From the NCBI RefSeq assembly GCF_000266885.1, contig NC_018020.1, positions 3,286,001-3,350,000 of the forward strand: DNA of 64,000 nt, read 5' to 3'. Both the position numbers and the translations under genes were made by a program. Shown in pieces: positions 7,082 to 14,798 of this stretch; the first letter of the stretch is position 1, and each line of letters begins with the position of its first letter. Source of the DNA: Turneriella parva DSM 21527. GTDB lineage: Bacteria > Spirochaetota > Leptospiria > Turneriellales > Turneriellaceae. The notes beneath the pieces are model-generated. The model saw nothing but the letters and a program-made list of their open reading frames with translations, did no database searches and was not told where the DNA came from.

Positions 7082-7849
7082 TTATTTGTTCAGGCGAATT
7101 GCCCGAATCAGGGTTGCAATCTCTTCAGCCTGCGATAGTTTATCTTGTACGATACGCGATAATGCGTTATAGGCGATCACCACGGGAATAGCCACCGCAA
7201 GGCCCATCGCCGTCGCGATCAGGGCTTCAGAAATACCGCGCATCACGACAGAAGGGCCCGAGTCGCCCATTTCGGCGAGGTCGCGAAAGGCTTTCATGAT
7301 ACCGAGAACAGTACCCAAGAGACCGATGAACGGCGTGTTGTTACCGAGTGTCGACAGAATGACGAGTCTCTTTTCAAGCGAGCGGCGTTCGGCAATGAGC
7401 GCCGCCTCAGCGTATTCTTTCATCGCATGCTCGCCTTTGTCCCAGCCTTTGAGCGAGAGGGCTGCCACACGGCCTTCGAGGCCGTATTGCGATTCAGCGG
7501 CTTTTTCGGCTACCTTATCTATTGCATCACCTTTGTGCAGTGCTGCGGTCAGGTATTCGACGAGGCCCGCGCTGTCGCCACGCACTTTGCGCAGCACATA
7601 GACGCGTTCAAGCACGACAAAAAGCGCCAGGTTGAAGATGAAGATCATGACCCAGACTGTCGGGTCTGAACCAAAATGCCAGCGCCCGGCTTCGGCAAGC
7701 GTATTGGCTGCCGCGGGGGCAGCTTCAGCTGCCGGGACAGGTGTTGCTGCAGCCGGTGCCTGACCAGCCGCTGGTGGTTGCTGCGCATTCAGCAGCAAGG
7801 TCGCAGAGAGCATCGTGACCGATGCCACTATAAAGAGACGGTATCGCAT
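7082..7849 (-). CDS. exbB: ExbB/TolQ/MotA-family proton channel protein
   Basis: The C-terminal two thirds is a typical MotA/TolQ/ExbB domain with three membrane helices: one near WVMIFIFNLALFVVLERVYVL, then GNNTPFIGLLGTVLGIMKAF and ALIATAMGLAVAIPVVIAY. The start chosen is the ATG at 7849, giving 255 residues with a cleavable signal peptide (MRYRLFIVASVTMLSATLLLNA) and an Ala/Pro-rich periplasmic linker. An ATG at 7978 also keeps the frame open, but it would bury the signal sequence and overlap the divergent lipoprotein gene. Signal-peptide-bearing ExbB proteins are a known subgroup. It is the first gene of a five-gene minus-strand operon with exbD. Confidence 0.9.
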   Translation of the reverse strand: MRYRLFIVASVTMLSATLLLNAQQPPAAGQAPAAATPVPAAEAAPAAANTLAEAGRWHFGSDPTVWVMIFIFNLALFVVLERVYVLRKVRGDSAGLVEYLTAALHKGDAIDKVAEKAAESQYGLEGRVAALSLKGWDKGEHAMKEYAEAALIAERRSLEKRLVILSTLGNNTPFIGLLGTVLGIMKAFRDLAEMGDSGPSVVMRGISEALIATAMGLAVAIPVVIAYNALSRIVQDKLSQAEEIATLIRAIRLNK

Positions 7850-7950
7850 AAGGCACAACGGGACTCGCGCAGACGGCGTAAAGTTTTCAGAGTATGTACC
7901 CAGGTACAATTCTCCGTTGACTTGATGGCTTAACCCACAGAATCGGGTCA

Positions 7951-8991
7951 ATGGTTCACCGGAGCTGTGCGCGCGCAAGCAATGTCTTTTTTGCCTGTTT
8001 GGCTTTTCTTATAGCTTGTACAAGAACGGATACACGATCGATGCTGAACTTAGGTTTTATCGAAACCGTGCGCGTTCAGAACGTGCGCCTAATCAGCCTG
8101 AATACGACTTCGGTCACCTTGAAATGGGACGTTGTACCGCCCGGAAAAAGCACTGTTGAGCTGAGTACCAACGCAATATTCTCGTCGATAGGTTTTTCTT
8201 CAGGGCAATTATCAGAAACCACCTATACGTTTACGGGTTTGGCCGTCAATACGACATATTTTTACAGGGTGCGCCTGCAGAGCGAGGCCGGCCAATATAG
8301 TGAATATGCGCCAAACCCTGTCGGTTCATTCACTGTACCCATCGATATGAATCCATCGTTGCCGCGTCGAAGTTGTTTAGAGCTGCACCAGTTGTTTCCC
8401 GCATATTCCTCAGGCACCTATAATCTCGATACCGATGGGGCAGGCCCAAACGCACCATTTCAGGCCTACTGTGATATGACTTTTACCGATGGCGACACCG
8501 CCGGCGGCTGGACCCTCATTGCCGCCTATAACGACAACCAGGGTATTTTCCTGCATACAGACACCATGGCCACAGTCGTCTCGCCGGGCCCGAATCAGAA
8601 GGCGTTTATGGCCTATTCGCGCATGGAGCCGCTCTCGAAAGGCGGTCAACAGATTGCTTTTCGGCAAAGTGGTTCAACAACGCATTATCTCATCAGCCGC
8701 CGGGGCACCCCACAGGTCGCCTTGCTGAGTTATGCCGGTGTGGGCTCTGCTGTGAATATTTTTCCCGGAATGAATGTTGCGAGCAAAGTAGATCTGGCAT
8801 GGATTCGGGGTTCTGGCGTTGCCACGTCGCAAGTGACGGCAACCTGCGTCCCCGGAGGCGAGCCTTATCCTGAGGTCGTCTTTCAGACCTGTGGCAATGG
8901 CTCGGGTTTCCATTTCACCCCGCACACCGGCATTGCGAACTGGAATAACAGTGTTGCTTCAGGGATTAATTTTGAAGTATTGTTACGATAA
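7951..8991 (+). CDS. Lipoprotein with fibronectin III-like and fibrinogen-like domains
   Basis: The 346-residue product begins with a signal sequence ending in lipobox LIAC (Cys23). Residues about 40-130 read as a fibronectin type III-like beta sandwich (SLNTTSVTLKWD, then the late TTYFYRVRLQSEAG). From residue about 140, SCLELHQLFPAYSSGTYNLD followed by FQAYCDM and GGWTLI reproduces the start of the fibrinogen C-terminal (FReD) fold, with its Cys pair and the Cys-Asp-Met / Gly-Gly-Trp core. Surface adhesion or glycan binding is a reasonable inference. The C-terminal subdomain is less typical. The gene is divergent from exbB and has no clear operon partner. Confidence 0.75.
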   Translation: MVHRSCARASNVFFACLAFLIACTRTDTRSMLNLGFIETVRVQNVRLISLNTTSVTLKWDVVPPGKSTVELSTNAIFSSIGFSSGQLSETTYTFTGLAVNTTYFYRVRLQSEAGQYSEYAPNPVGSFTVPIDMNPSLPRRSCLELHQLFPAYSSGTYNLDTDGAGPNAPFQAYCDMTFTDGDTAGGWTLIAAYNDNQGIFLHTDTMATVVSPGPNQKAFMAYSRMEPLSKGGQQIAFRQSGSTTHYLISRRGTPQVALLSYAGVGSAVNIFPGMNVASKVDLAWIRGSGVATSQVTATCVPGGEPYPEVVFQTCGNGSGFHFTPHTGIANWNNSVASGINFEVLLR

Positions 8992-9090
8992 CAATGCTTC
9001 ATGGCGCAGAACGATCTTAATCATACCAGCACCAGCTGGCAGGTCGCGTTTTTTGAAAGACGAAGCGACGCATAATTGCGATTATACTCT

Positions 9091-10626
9091 ATGCGCCTTA
9101 CCTTAAGCCTGTTCTTGTTGTTTCCTCTGGCCGTGTTCGCCGAACTGAAAATCACCTCGCTCGGCAATACCGTGAACTCGCGTTATGACGAGCTGGCACC
9201 GGTGCTTTCGCCAGACGGCAACACCATCTTTTTCTGCCGCGAAGGTCACCCTGACAACGTAGGCGTCAGAACTATCGTCGACGGCGCGAGCGCACTGCGT
9301 GACGATCAGGATATCTGGATGAGCCGCAAACGCCCTGACGGAACCTGGACAGACGCCGAACACCTTAAAGCCGCATTCAATTCGCGCACATACGATTTTC
9401 CGATTGGCACTTCGGCCGATGGCCTGACGCTCTACATCGGCAATGTCTATAACAAAGACGGCAGTGTGGTGCCGGGGGTATCAAAGACACGGTTCTCGAA
9501 AGGCAAATGGTCGTTTCCCGAACCATTGCGGATTCAGAACTTCTACAACGATGCCAACCTGGTGAACTATTCGCTCTCTGCTGACGAACGCACTCTCATA
9601 CTGAACCTGCAACGCAAAGATACCGTGGGGCGCATGGACCTCTACGTCAGCTTTCTGCAGCCAGACGATTCGTGGTCTGAGCCGATGAACCTGAGCAACG
9701 AAATCAATTCAGCGTTTATGGAGGTAACGCCTTTTCTCGCGTCTGACAACAAAACTCTCTATTTCGCGTCGAATCGTCCCGGCGGTACGGGCCAATTCGA
9801 CATGTACATGTCACGGCGGCAAGATAACACCTGGACACACTGGAGCGAGCCGGTTAACCTTGGCCCCAAAATCAACACGACGGGAAACGACATCAATTAC
9901 GTAATCGCTCCGACTGGTGACTATGCCATCTTTTCGTCTGACACTCCCGGCAAGGGAAAAGACCTCTACCGCATCACGCTGCCCGAAGAACTGCGTCCCG
10001 AAAAATCGGTTATCGTTTTCGGCAAGGTCGTCGGTAAAGACGGGCAGGGTGTCGCCTCGCGTGTTGTGTTTGAGCGCCTCAGCGACGGGGCATTACTCGC
10101 GCGCACTGAAACGAGTGAAAACGGGGAGTTCAAGATGAACCTGCCGATCGGTGAAGTTTACGGCATTCACGCTGAATCGGGCGGTTATCTGCCGCAGAGC
10201 ACAAACATCAACCTGCGTGACGGTTTCACCAAAGAGACCCCGATCGAACTGACAATGACCCAGATGAAACCGGGCGCGAAAATGCCGATCAACAATATCT
10301 TCTTCAAACAAGGTTCGTACCAATTGTCGAAAGACTCCTATGCCGAGCTGAACCGCCTCACGAAAATCTTACGAAACTACAAAGGGATTAAAATTGAAAT
10401 CGGCGGTCACACAGACAACACCGGCAATCAAAAGGCCAATATGGAACTGTCAAAAAACCGTGCCCGTGCCGTGATGGACTATCTGATCGACAAGGGTTTA
10501 CCCCGGGCAAATATCAAAGCAGTCGGGTATGGCGAATCGAATCCGGTGGCATCGAACGCGACAGCTGAAGGCAAGAAGAAGAACCGCCGCGTTGAGCTGA
10601 CGATTCTGTCGATAGAGAAGAATTGA
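9091..10626 (+). CDS. OmpA-family protein with PD40 beta-propeller repeats
   Basis: The 511-residue product starts at ATG 9091, which leads straight into a signal peptide (LTLSLFLLFPLAVFA); an in-frame TTG lies five codons upstream. Residues about 20-310 contain PD40/WD40-like repeats (APVLSPDGNTIFF, TPFLASDNKTLYFASNRPGG, NYVIAPTGDYAIFSSD) forming a TolB-type propeller. A carboxypeptidase-regulatory-like beta domain follows (about 315-390), and then an OmpA C-terminal peptidoglycan-binding domain (about 405-510) with IEIGGHTDNTG, NRARAVMDYL and NRRVEL. The protein probably tethers the envelope to peptidoglycan. A REP-like repeat follows the stop. Confidence 0.92.
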   Translation: MRLTLSLFLLFPLAVFAELKITSLGNTVNSRYDELAPVLSPDGNTIFFCREGHPDNVGVRTIVDGASALRDDQDIWMSRKRPDGTWTDAEHLKAAFNSRTYDFPIGTSADGLTLYIGNVYNKDGSVVPGVSKTRFSKGKWSFPEPLRIQNFYNDANLVNYSLSADERTLILNLQRKDTVGRMDLYVSFLQPDDSWSEPMNLSNEINSAFMEVTPFLASDNKTLYFASNRPGGTGQFDMYMSRRQDNTWTHWSEPVNLGPKINTTGNDINYVIAPTGDYAIFSSDTPGKGKDLYRITLPEELRPEKSVIVFGKVVGKDGQGVASRVVFERLSDGALLARTETSENGEFKMNLPIGEVYGIHAESGGYLPQSTNINLRDGFTKETPIELTMTQMKPGAKMPINNIFFKQGSYQLSKDSYAELNRLTKILRNYKGIKIEIGGHTDNTGNQKANMELSKNRARAVMDYLIDKGLPRANIKAVGYGESNPVASNATAEGKKKNRRVELTILSIEKN

Positions 10627-10632
10627 TAATCT

Positions 10633-10720
10633 TGTCACCCTGCGACCCGTTACGGGTCTCAGCCTCGGAGCTTGTCGAAGGGTGACCACCGGCGCCATAC
10701 TTCGACGGGCTCAGTCTGAC
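10633..10720. repeat. REP-like inverted repeat element
   Basis: This intergenic stretch between ompA-like and rpmG stops contains GTCACCCT paired at a distance with AGGGTGAC, a nested hairpin GACCCG-TTA-CGGGTC, and two oppositely oriented copies of a CTTCGAC(A/G)(A/G)GCTC core (complement of 10671-10684, and near 10700-10713). This organisation is that of paired REP/BIME-type palindromes, which are usually dispersed in many intergenic copies. Only this copy of the family is seen in the window. Confidence 0.65.
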
Positions 10721-10721
10721 G

Positions 10722-10880
10722 CTACTTGGAGGCTTTTTTCTCGACGAATTTGACGTGCTTGCGAATCTTCGGGTCATATTTCATGACTTCGAGTTTGCCG
10801 CCCTGCGCCTTCTTGTTGCGGGTAGTGGTGTAAAAGAAGCCCGTACCTGCAGTGGATTCGAGTTTGACGATTTCGCGCAT
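10722..10880 (-). CDS. rpmG: 50S ribosomal protein L33
   Basis: A 52-residue reading frame on the minus strand, from the ATG complementing 10878-10880 to TAG at 10722-10724, begins [17 protein letters not shown] and continues with TTTRNKK and [15 protein letters not shown]. These are the signature features of bacterial ribosomal protein L33. It is the cysteine-free, zinc-independent type, because the CxxC pairs of the zinc form are absent. The protein binds 23S rRNA near the E site of the large subunit. It stands alone: in many genomes rpmG is next to secE-nusG and a tRNA, and neither is seen here. Confidence 0.95.
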   Translation of the reverse strand: MREIVKLESTAGTGFFYTTTRNKKAQGGKLEVMKYDPKIRKHVKFVEKKASK

Positions 10881-11067
10881 GCGTCAGGCGCGAGTGGCAA
10901 AACAGGGTGTAAAGCCTATTGTGGCCGGGGCAGGCCATGGCACATGTTTTTTTCGATTGGGCCTTTAAGTCTGCGGCGGCTAAAGTCGAAGCTGATAGTA
11001 GAGAACTTCCCCCCAGTGGAGGTTTGGCCATGGCGGGTTAAAACAACCTGCTGTGGGCGTCTTCTCG

Positions 11068-11115
11068 CCCGTTTACTCCGAAAGAAAAAAATCCAGCGGA
11101 GTAAACGGGTTTTTT
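11068..11115 (+). terminator. Strong intrinsic-terminator-like hairpin in the efp leader
   Basis: A perfect 13-bp stem (CCCGTTTACTCCG at 11068-11080 and its complement at 11097-11109) with a 16-base A-rich loop is followed by T6. No plus-strand protein gene ends just upstream: the nearest, the OmpA-like gene, stops 440 bases earlier, and rpmG reads the other way. The hairpin therefore ends either a short non-coding transcript or an attenuated efp leader. Confidence 0.75.
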
Positions 11116-11117
11116 AT

Positions 11118-11153
11118 TGCGCAAAACAGGCTTTGCAGCCTGTTTCGCGCAAA
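11118..11153 (+). other. Second strong hairpin just before efp
   Basis: TTGCGCAAAACAGGC and GCCTGTTTCGCGCAA form a stem of 15 positions with one G-T pair around the loop TTTGCA, ending about a dozen bases before the efp ATG. The presumed ribosome-binding region (ACCTCC-like context at 11157-11163) lies between hairpin and start, so folding could influence translation. It may also simply be part of a repeat; no other copy is seen here. Confidence 0.6.
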
Positions 11154-11164
11154 AAGACCTCCAC

Positions 11165-11731
11165 ATGATCAATTCGAACCACATCAAGCGTGGCATGGCC
11201 CTCAAGGTCGATGGTGACCTCGTCGTTATCCAGAGCTTTGAACACCATAAACCGGGCAAGGGCGCGGCGATTGTGCGCGTACGCATCAAGTCGCTGAGTA
11301 AGGGCACGACTGTCGAGCGTACCTGGCGTTCGGGCGAGATGCTCGAAGACGTTGAACTCGAAAAGCGCAACGTGACCTTCAACTTTGAAGATGGCGATCA
11401 GCTGGTCTTTATGGACAGTGAAACGTATGACCAGATTCACGTCGATAAATCTGACCTCGAAGACCTGCTAAAATTTATCAGCGACGGAATGGAGTTCCAG
11501 ATTCTGCTGTACGAGGGCAAGCCCGTGAGCGTGATTCCGCCGAACTTTATTGTCGCGAAGGTCGAATACGCAGAAGAGGGGCTAAGGGGCGATACGGCGA
11601 CGACCGCCTACAAAGAAGTAACCGTAGAAGGCGGTGGCAAGATTCAAACCCCGCTCTTCGTCAAGACAGGCGACATGATCAAGATCGACCTGCGCGATAT
11701 GACCTACGTTGAGAGAGTGAATCAAAAGTAA
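11165..11731 (+). CDS. efp: Translation elongation factor P
   Basis: The ATG at 11165 gives 188 residues, exactly the usual EF-P length; an upstream in-frame ATG at 11117 falls inside the leader hairpins and would add a non-conserved tail. The N-terminal KOW-like domain carries the modification-site loop HHKPGKGAAIVRVR, with Lys32 in PGKG as the residue normally beta-lysylated. Two OB domains follow, and the conserved C-terminus reads TPLFVKTGDMIKIDLRDMTYVERV. EF-P rescues ribosomes stalled on consecutive prolines. The modifying enzymes EpmA and EpmB are not encoded in this window. The stop codon is embedded in a perfect 16-bp hairpin. Confidence 0.97.
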   Translation: MINSNHIKRGMALKVDGDLVVIQSFEHHKPGKGAAIVRVRIKSLSKGTTVERTWRSGEMLEDVELEKRNVTFNFEDGDQLVFMDSETYDQIHVDKSDLEDLLKFISDGMEFQILLYEGKPVSVIPPNFIVAKVEYAEEGLRGDTATTAYKEVTVEGGGKIQTPLFVKTGDMIKIDLRDMTYVERVNQK

Positions 11732-11756
11732 TTGCCTGCCGCAATTACTTTTGATT
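11720..11756. other. Perfect 16-bp hairpin overlapping the efp stop codon
   Basis: AATCAAAAGTAATTGC (11720-11735) is followed by the 5-base loop CTGCC and its exact reverse complement (11741-11756). The efp stop TAA (11729-11731) is inside the left arm, and the right arm reaches a candidate start of the next gene. There is no T-run after it, so it does not look like a classical terminator; mRNA end protection or control of the downstream start are possible. Confidence 0.85.
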
Positions 11757-11769
11757 GGTCGTACTCGTT

Positions 11770-12981
11770 ATGGCCGGTTTAGCCGCGGCGTTCGATCTGT
11801 TTCGCGGCGGGCTTTTCGCTGAAGCCAAGGCCGCAGCTCAGCAAATTCTGGCAGATGAGCCGCAGAATATCTGGGCTTATTACCTTGCGGCGATCAGTGC
11901 TGCGTTCGAGCCCGACCTCAAAGAATTCGAAAATTATCTCGCCGAGTTCGAAGCGGCGCTCTTGCACACGCCCGGCCGCCCGCACGAAACCGATGCCCCG
12001 CTGTATTTGCACTATCTGAAGGCATGGCATGCGCTGCTGGCCCGCGACGTCGAGAAGGCGCTGTGGCACTACCTGCAGATCGCAGATCAGCCAGAAGGCT
12101 GGCTCGCGAGGTCACTGATCAAGAAATTTCGCAAAGTCAAAGAGATCACGAATCCCGCGTTTCATGCGGCCGACTACGTGGTATTGCCTGCAACTCTGCC
12201 GCCGCCGAAAAGACCACTACCGGCGAAATCTCCGCTACCGGCAATTCTACCGCAGAAAGAATCGACAGGTTGGCAATACGCCAAACCGCGCCAACTGAAG
12301 CTGCCGCAGATTCGGCTCGCGGCGTTTTCGTGGTGGCGACTGATGATCGCGCTGGCATTCATGTCGGTCGCCACCACCGGTTATTTTTACCACCGCTACC
12401 GCAGCGCACGGGCTGCCGAGCCGCAGGTGCCGCAATTGCAGGTCGCCGATTCAGCCGCGGTGATGCCGGTGGTCGACCCGGCAAAGATACTGTACCGCTA
12501 TAAAACCCGAGAGGCCATCATCGCTGATTTCGACAGGGCCAAAGCAAATCTCAAGGCGAACAAAGTCAACCAGACACGGTACCTGCTGTTGCGCCTGTTG
12601 CATTCGAATGCGGATTTTCAGACGCGCGAAAAATCGCGCCTGTTTGTCGGCTTTATTCCCGAACCAGATTTTGCGGCTTTCAACGACAATCTGCGCCTGA
12701 AAGACCTGTTCGAAGATATCAGGCTGCGGCGTGACAGCCTTGTTGTCATCGGCGGTGAATTGCGCGATGCGATCGCCGAGGGTAAGGGTATGCTTTACCA
12801 GTTTATCGCCAACGAAAACGGCGAAGAGTACCGTATCCACGCGTACCGCAGCGAAATTGTTAAAGAAGAAACTCGTTCTGAAACACAGGGCAAACGAACA
12901 GTGCAGGTCTATGGTCGTTTCAAAGGGCTTGTGGGCGCGCAGCAGGCAATCTACGTTGAAGCTCTGCGCGTCTGGCGATAG
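11770..12981 (+). CDS. Membrane-anchored protein with TPR-like N-terminus
   Basis: This product of about 403 residues starts at ATG 11770; a TTG at 11755, inside the efp-end hairpin, would add five residues. Residues 1-125 are helical and alanine-rich with a tetratricopeptide-like pattern (AAAFDLFRGGLFAEAKAAAQQILADEP). A Pro/Lys-rich linker, one transmembrane helix near residues 190-212 (MIALAFMSVATTGYFYH), and a C-terminal domain of about 165 residues follow. No enzyme motif is visible. The layout suggests a cytoplasmic protein-interaction domain facing a periplasmic domain. It follows efp closely and may be co-transcribed with the secreted protein genes downstream. Confidence 0.7.
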   Translation: MAGLAAAFDLFRGGLFAEAKAAAQQILADEPQNIWAYYLAAISAAFEPDLKEFENYLAEFEAALLHTPGRPHETDAPLYLHYLKAWHALLARDVEKALWHYLQIADQPEGWLARSLIKKFRKVKEITNPAFHAADYVVLPATLPPPKRPLPAKSPLPAILPQKESTGWQYAKPRQLKLPQIRLAAFSWWRLMIALAFMSVATTGYFYHRYRSARAAEPQVPQLQVADSAAVMPVVDPAKILYRYKTREAIIADFDRAKANLKANKVNQTRYLLLRLLHSNADFQTREKSRLFVGFIPEPDFAAFNDNLRLKDLFEDIRLRRDSLVVIGGELRDAIAEGKGMLYQFIANENGEEYRIHAYRSEIVKEETRSETQGKRTVQVYGRFKGLVGAQQAIYVEALRVWR

Positions 12982-13060
12982 GATGTTGAGCCCATATAGA
13001 TGTACCTGTATACCTGCAAAAAGGATTGCAGGCCTTTGGCTCTGTATTGTTTCGCCCCCC

Positions 13061-13675
13061 ATGCAGGTTGGTGCGCGGGCATTCTCGTTATTCTTTGTAT
13101 CAGCTTTGCTGGCCGCATTTGTTCAACCCGTTCACAGCGAAGGCGGGGCGGGTGCGTTAGAACTCGAAATTTTGCGCGGTGTAGCGGTTTCTCCTGCGGC
13201 CACCATGCGCGATCTCTGCGACATCGTACTGATTCAGCGTGGCGAACTTGAAAAGTATCCGCAGGCCGCCAGTCGGTGTGAGGCCGTTGCCGCGCAAAAA
13301 ATCTATGAATTCAGTAAAGGGGATATCCCCCTTATTATGCCGGTGACGGCGGGTGCCGCGAGTAAAGCAGCCATCAATGCGCATGGCCTCGAAAAGTCCT
13401 TTATGTTCGCCCTGACCGGGCTCGAGTGGTATGCGGTGCAATCGGCCGAACACCTGGGGCTTGTCAAAGCGCGGACGGCTCACTACAAAAAACTTTCCGG
13501 CGAAGAGCTGCTGGCAATATTTGAAATTGCATTCGATCAGGCCGAGGCGAAGAGCAAATGGCAGAAGCCCGTAAATCCATACGAGCCTTTCGGCGGCAAT
13601 TCATATGAAGAAATCAATAAAGCCTACGAAAAGATGACCGAGACCGGCAAAGAGCCGACAAAAAACAAAAAGTAG
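13061..13675 (+). CDS. Hypothetical secreted protein upstream of FecR-domain gene
   Basis: The ATG at 13061 gives 204 residues with a good signal peptide (ARAFSLFFVSALLAAFVQPVHS). The open frame extends upstream to 12731, but that part overlaps the previous gene out of frame and lacks coding character. The mature protein is helical with two cysteines (RDLCDIV and ASRCEAV) that could form a disulfide, and it ends in a Lys/Pro-rich tail. No known family is recognised. It lies seven bases before the FecR-domain gene and is probably in one operon with it and the outer-membrane protein gene. Confidence 0.7.
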   Translation: MQVGARAFSLFFVSALLAAFVQPVHSEGGAGALELEILRGVAVSPAATMRDLCDIVLIQRGELEKYPQAASRCEAVAAQKIYEFSKGDIPLIMPVTAGAASKAAINAHGLEKSFMFALTGLEWYAVQSAEHLGLVKARTAHYKKLSGEELLAIFEIAFDQAEAKSKWQKPVNPYEPFGGNSYEEINKAYEKMTETGKEPTKNKK

Positions 13676-13682
13676 GTTCTCT

Positions 13683-14768
13683 ATGAAAAAAGGTTTCTTG
13701 CCGCCGCGCGGGATGATCTTTACGCTGCTGCTTTTTTTCACCTGGGTTTTTTCACTTCAGGCCGAAGCACGGTTTGCATCTCTCAAAGGTACGGTGCAAA
13801 TTTATGAAAAGCAGAAATGGGTCAATGCGACCGCGCAGACAAAATTACCATCAGGAGCGATGATACAGACCGCGTACCGCAGCCAGGCGGTGGTCATCTA
13901 TCCGCAGGGCGGTCAGCTCGCCATCGGCCCAAACACACGCGTGACGATCTTTGATAATCCGGGGGGGGCAGGCACCGACCGTGAGATGATGATCGACCAT
14001 GGGCAGCTGAGCGCATTTGTCAAGAAAGGGCCCGAAGGTGCGCGAAACGCATTTCGCATTCGATCACCCACGACCGTCGCGGGTGTACGGGGGTCGCTGA
14101 TTGCCGGGCGCCTTGTCGGCCAGACGCTGACGGTAAGCGCCATTCAGTCGGCTGCGCAGATTGAAATGAGCCGGCAGCAATCGCGCATTCGTTCTGCTGA
14201 ACTGCAACTTGCCAATGCACGCAAGAATCTGGCCGACCAGCAGGCGCGCGTCAAGGCTACAGAAGAATACGTTAAGCAGCTTAAAGATGAAATAAAGACG
14301 CTCGAGGCAGATAACTCACCCCGCAATGCGGCCAGGCTGAACCAGGCAATTCGAATGCTCAATCTTTACTCGAACAATGTTGCGATCTATTCGGCAGACC
14401 TGAAAAAGATGGAGCAGTTCGAGGCGACAGCCGTGACAAAACTGGCGGCTGCAAAGGCTGACCTAGCGGCAATTGCGGCTGAAGAGAAGGCACTGATTGA
14501 AAGCCTCGAAAAAAGTCAGCCCACAAAAATTGCAGAGGGTGATTCGGCGGCTGCAGAGGGAGAAATCATACCACCGCTCGAATCGGAAAAAAAGAAAGTG
14601 CGCCCGGCAAATCTCACGACTGTCGGCCAGACAGGCAGCGAAGAAAAGTTCACGCAGCAGAGCGACGTAAAGGTCGGCGTGGGCAGCGACTTTCAGCAGA
14701 TCTACAATAACGTTAATTCAGTCACGCAACCGACGTCGACGGGGTTGCCTACGCTCAAAAAGCTCTGA
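13683..14768 (+). CDS. Secreted FecR-domain protein with coiled coil
   Basis: This 361-residue protein has a signal peptide ending near FSLQAEA, then a FecR-type beta domain (residues about 27-150: SLKGTVQIYE, LPSGAMIQT, GGQLAIGPNTRVTI, FRIRSPTTVAGVRGS). A long Ala/Lys/Glu-rich coiled coil (about 155-275) and a disordered Thr/Gln/Ser-rich tail follow. Classical FecR passes a siderophore signal from an outer-membrane transporter to a sigma factor. This secreted version lacks the membrane anchor and anti-sigma region, so a structural or ligand-binding role is more likely. Similar FecR-domain proteins are common in Leptospira. Its last codons form a 9-bp hairpin with the sequence just after the stop. 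Confidence 0.85.
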   Translation: MKKGFLPPRGMIFTLLLFFTWVFSLQAEARFASLKGTVQIYEKQKWVNATAQTKLPSGAMIQTAYRSQAVVIYPQGGQLAIGPNTRVTIFDNPGGAGTDREMMIDHGQLSAFVKKGPEGARNAFRIRSPTTVAGVRGSLIAGRLVGQTLTVSAIQSAAQIEMSRQQSRIRSAELQLANARKNLADQQARVKATEEYVKQLKDEIKTLEADNSPRNAARLNQAIRMLNLYSNNVAIYSADLKKMEQFEATAVTKLAAAKADLAAIAAEEKALIESLEKSQPTKIAEGDSAAAEGEIIPPLESEKKKVRPANLTTVGQTGSEEKFTQQSDVKVGVGSDFQQIYNNVNSVTQPTSTGLPTLKKL

Positions 14769-14779
14769 GCGTAGCAAAA
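14754..14779 (+). terminator. Hairpin spanning the stop codon of the FecR-domain gene
   Basis: CTACGCTCA and TGAGCGTAG form a perfect 9-bp stem around a short loop, and the TGA stop is in the right arm. An A-rich run follows instead of T, so on this strand it is not a standard intrinsic terminator. It is the same arrangement seen at the ends of efp and the glycosylase-like gene. Confidence 0.5.
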
Positions 14780-14798
14780 AACCAGGGGCACCATTTTC

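Noticed and set aside
10774-11031. 85-residue minus-strand open frame overlapping rpmG
   Set aside because: It is out of frame with the recognisable L33 protein, has no family similarity and runs through the leader region.
11026-11040. Mini-ORF ATG GCG GGT TAA preceded by GGAGG in the efp leader
   Set aside because: A three-codon frame is too short to support as a gene by eye; it may only be a chance Shine-Dalgarno match, although a regulatory start-stop cannot be excluded.
12731-13060. Upstream extension of the secreted-protein frame beginning at 12731
   Set aside because: This part is the out-of-frame shadow of the previous gene; the signal peptide starts at 13061.
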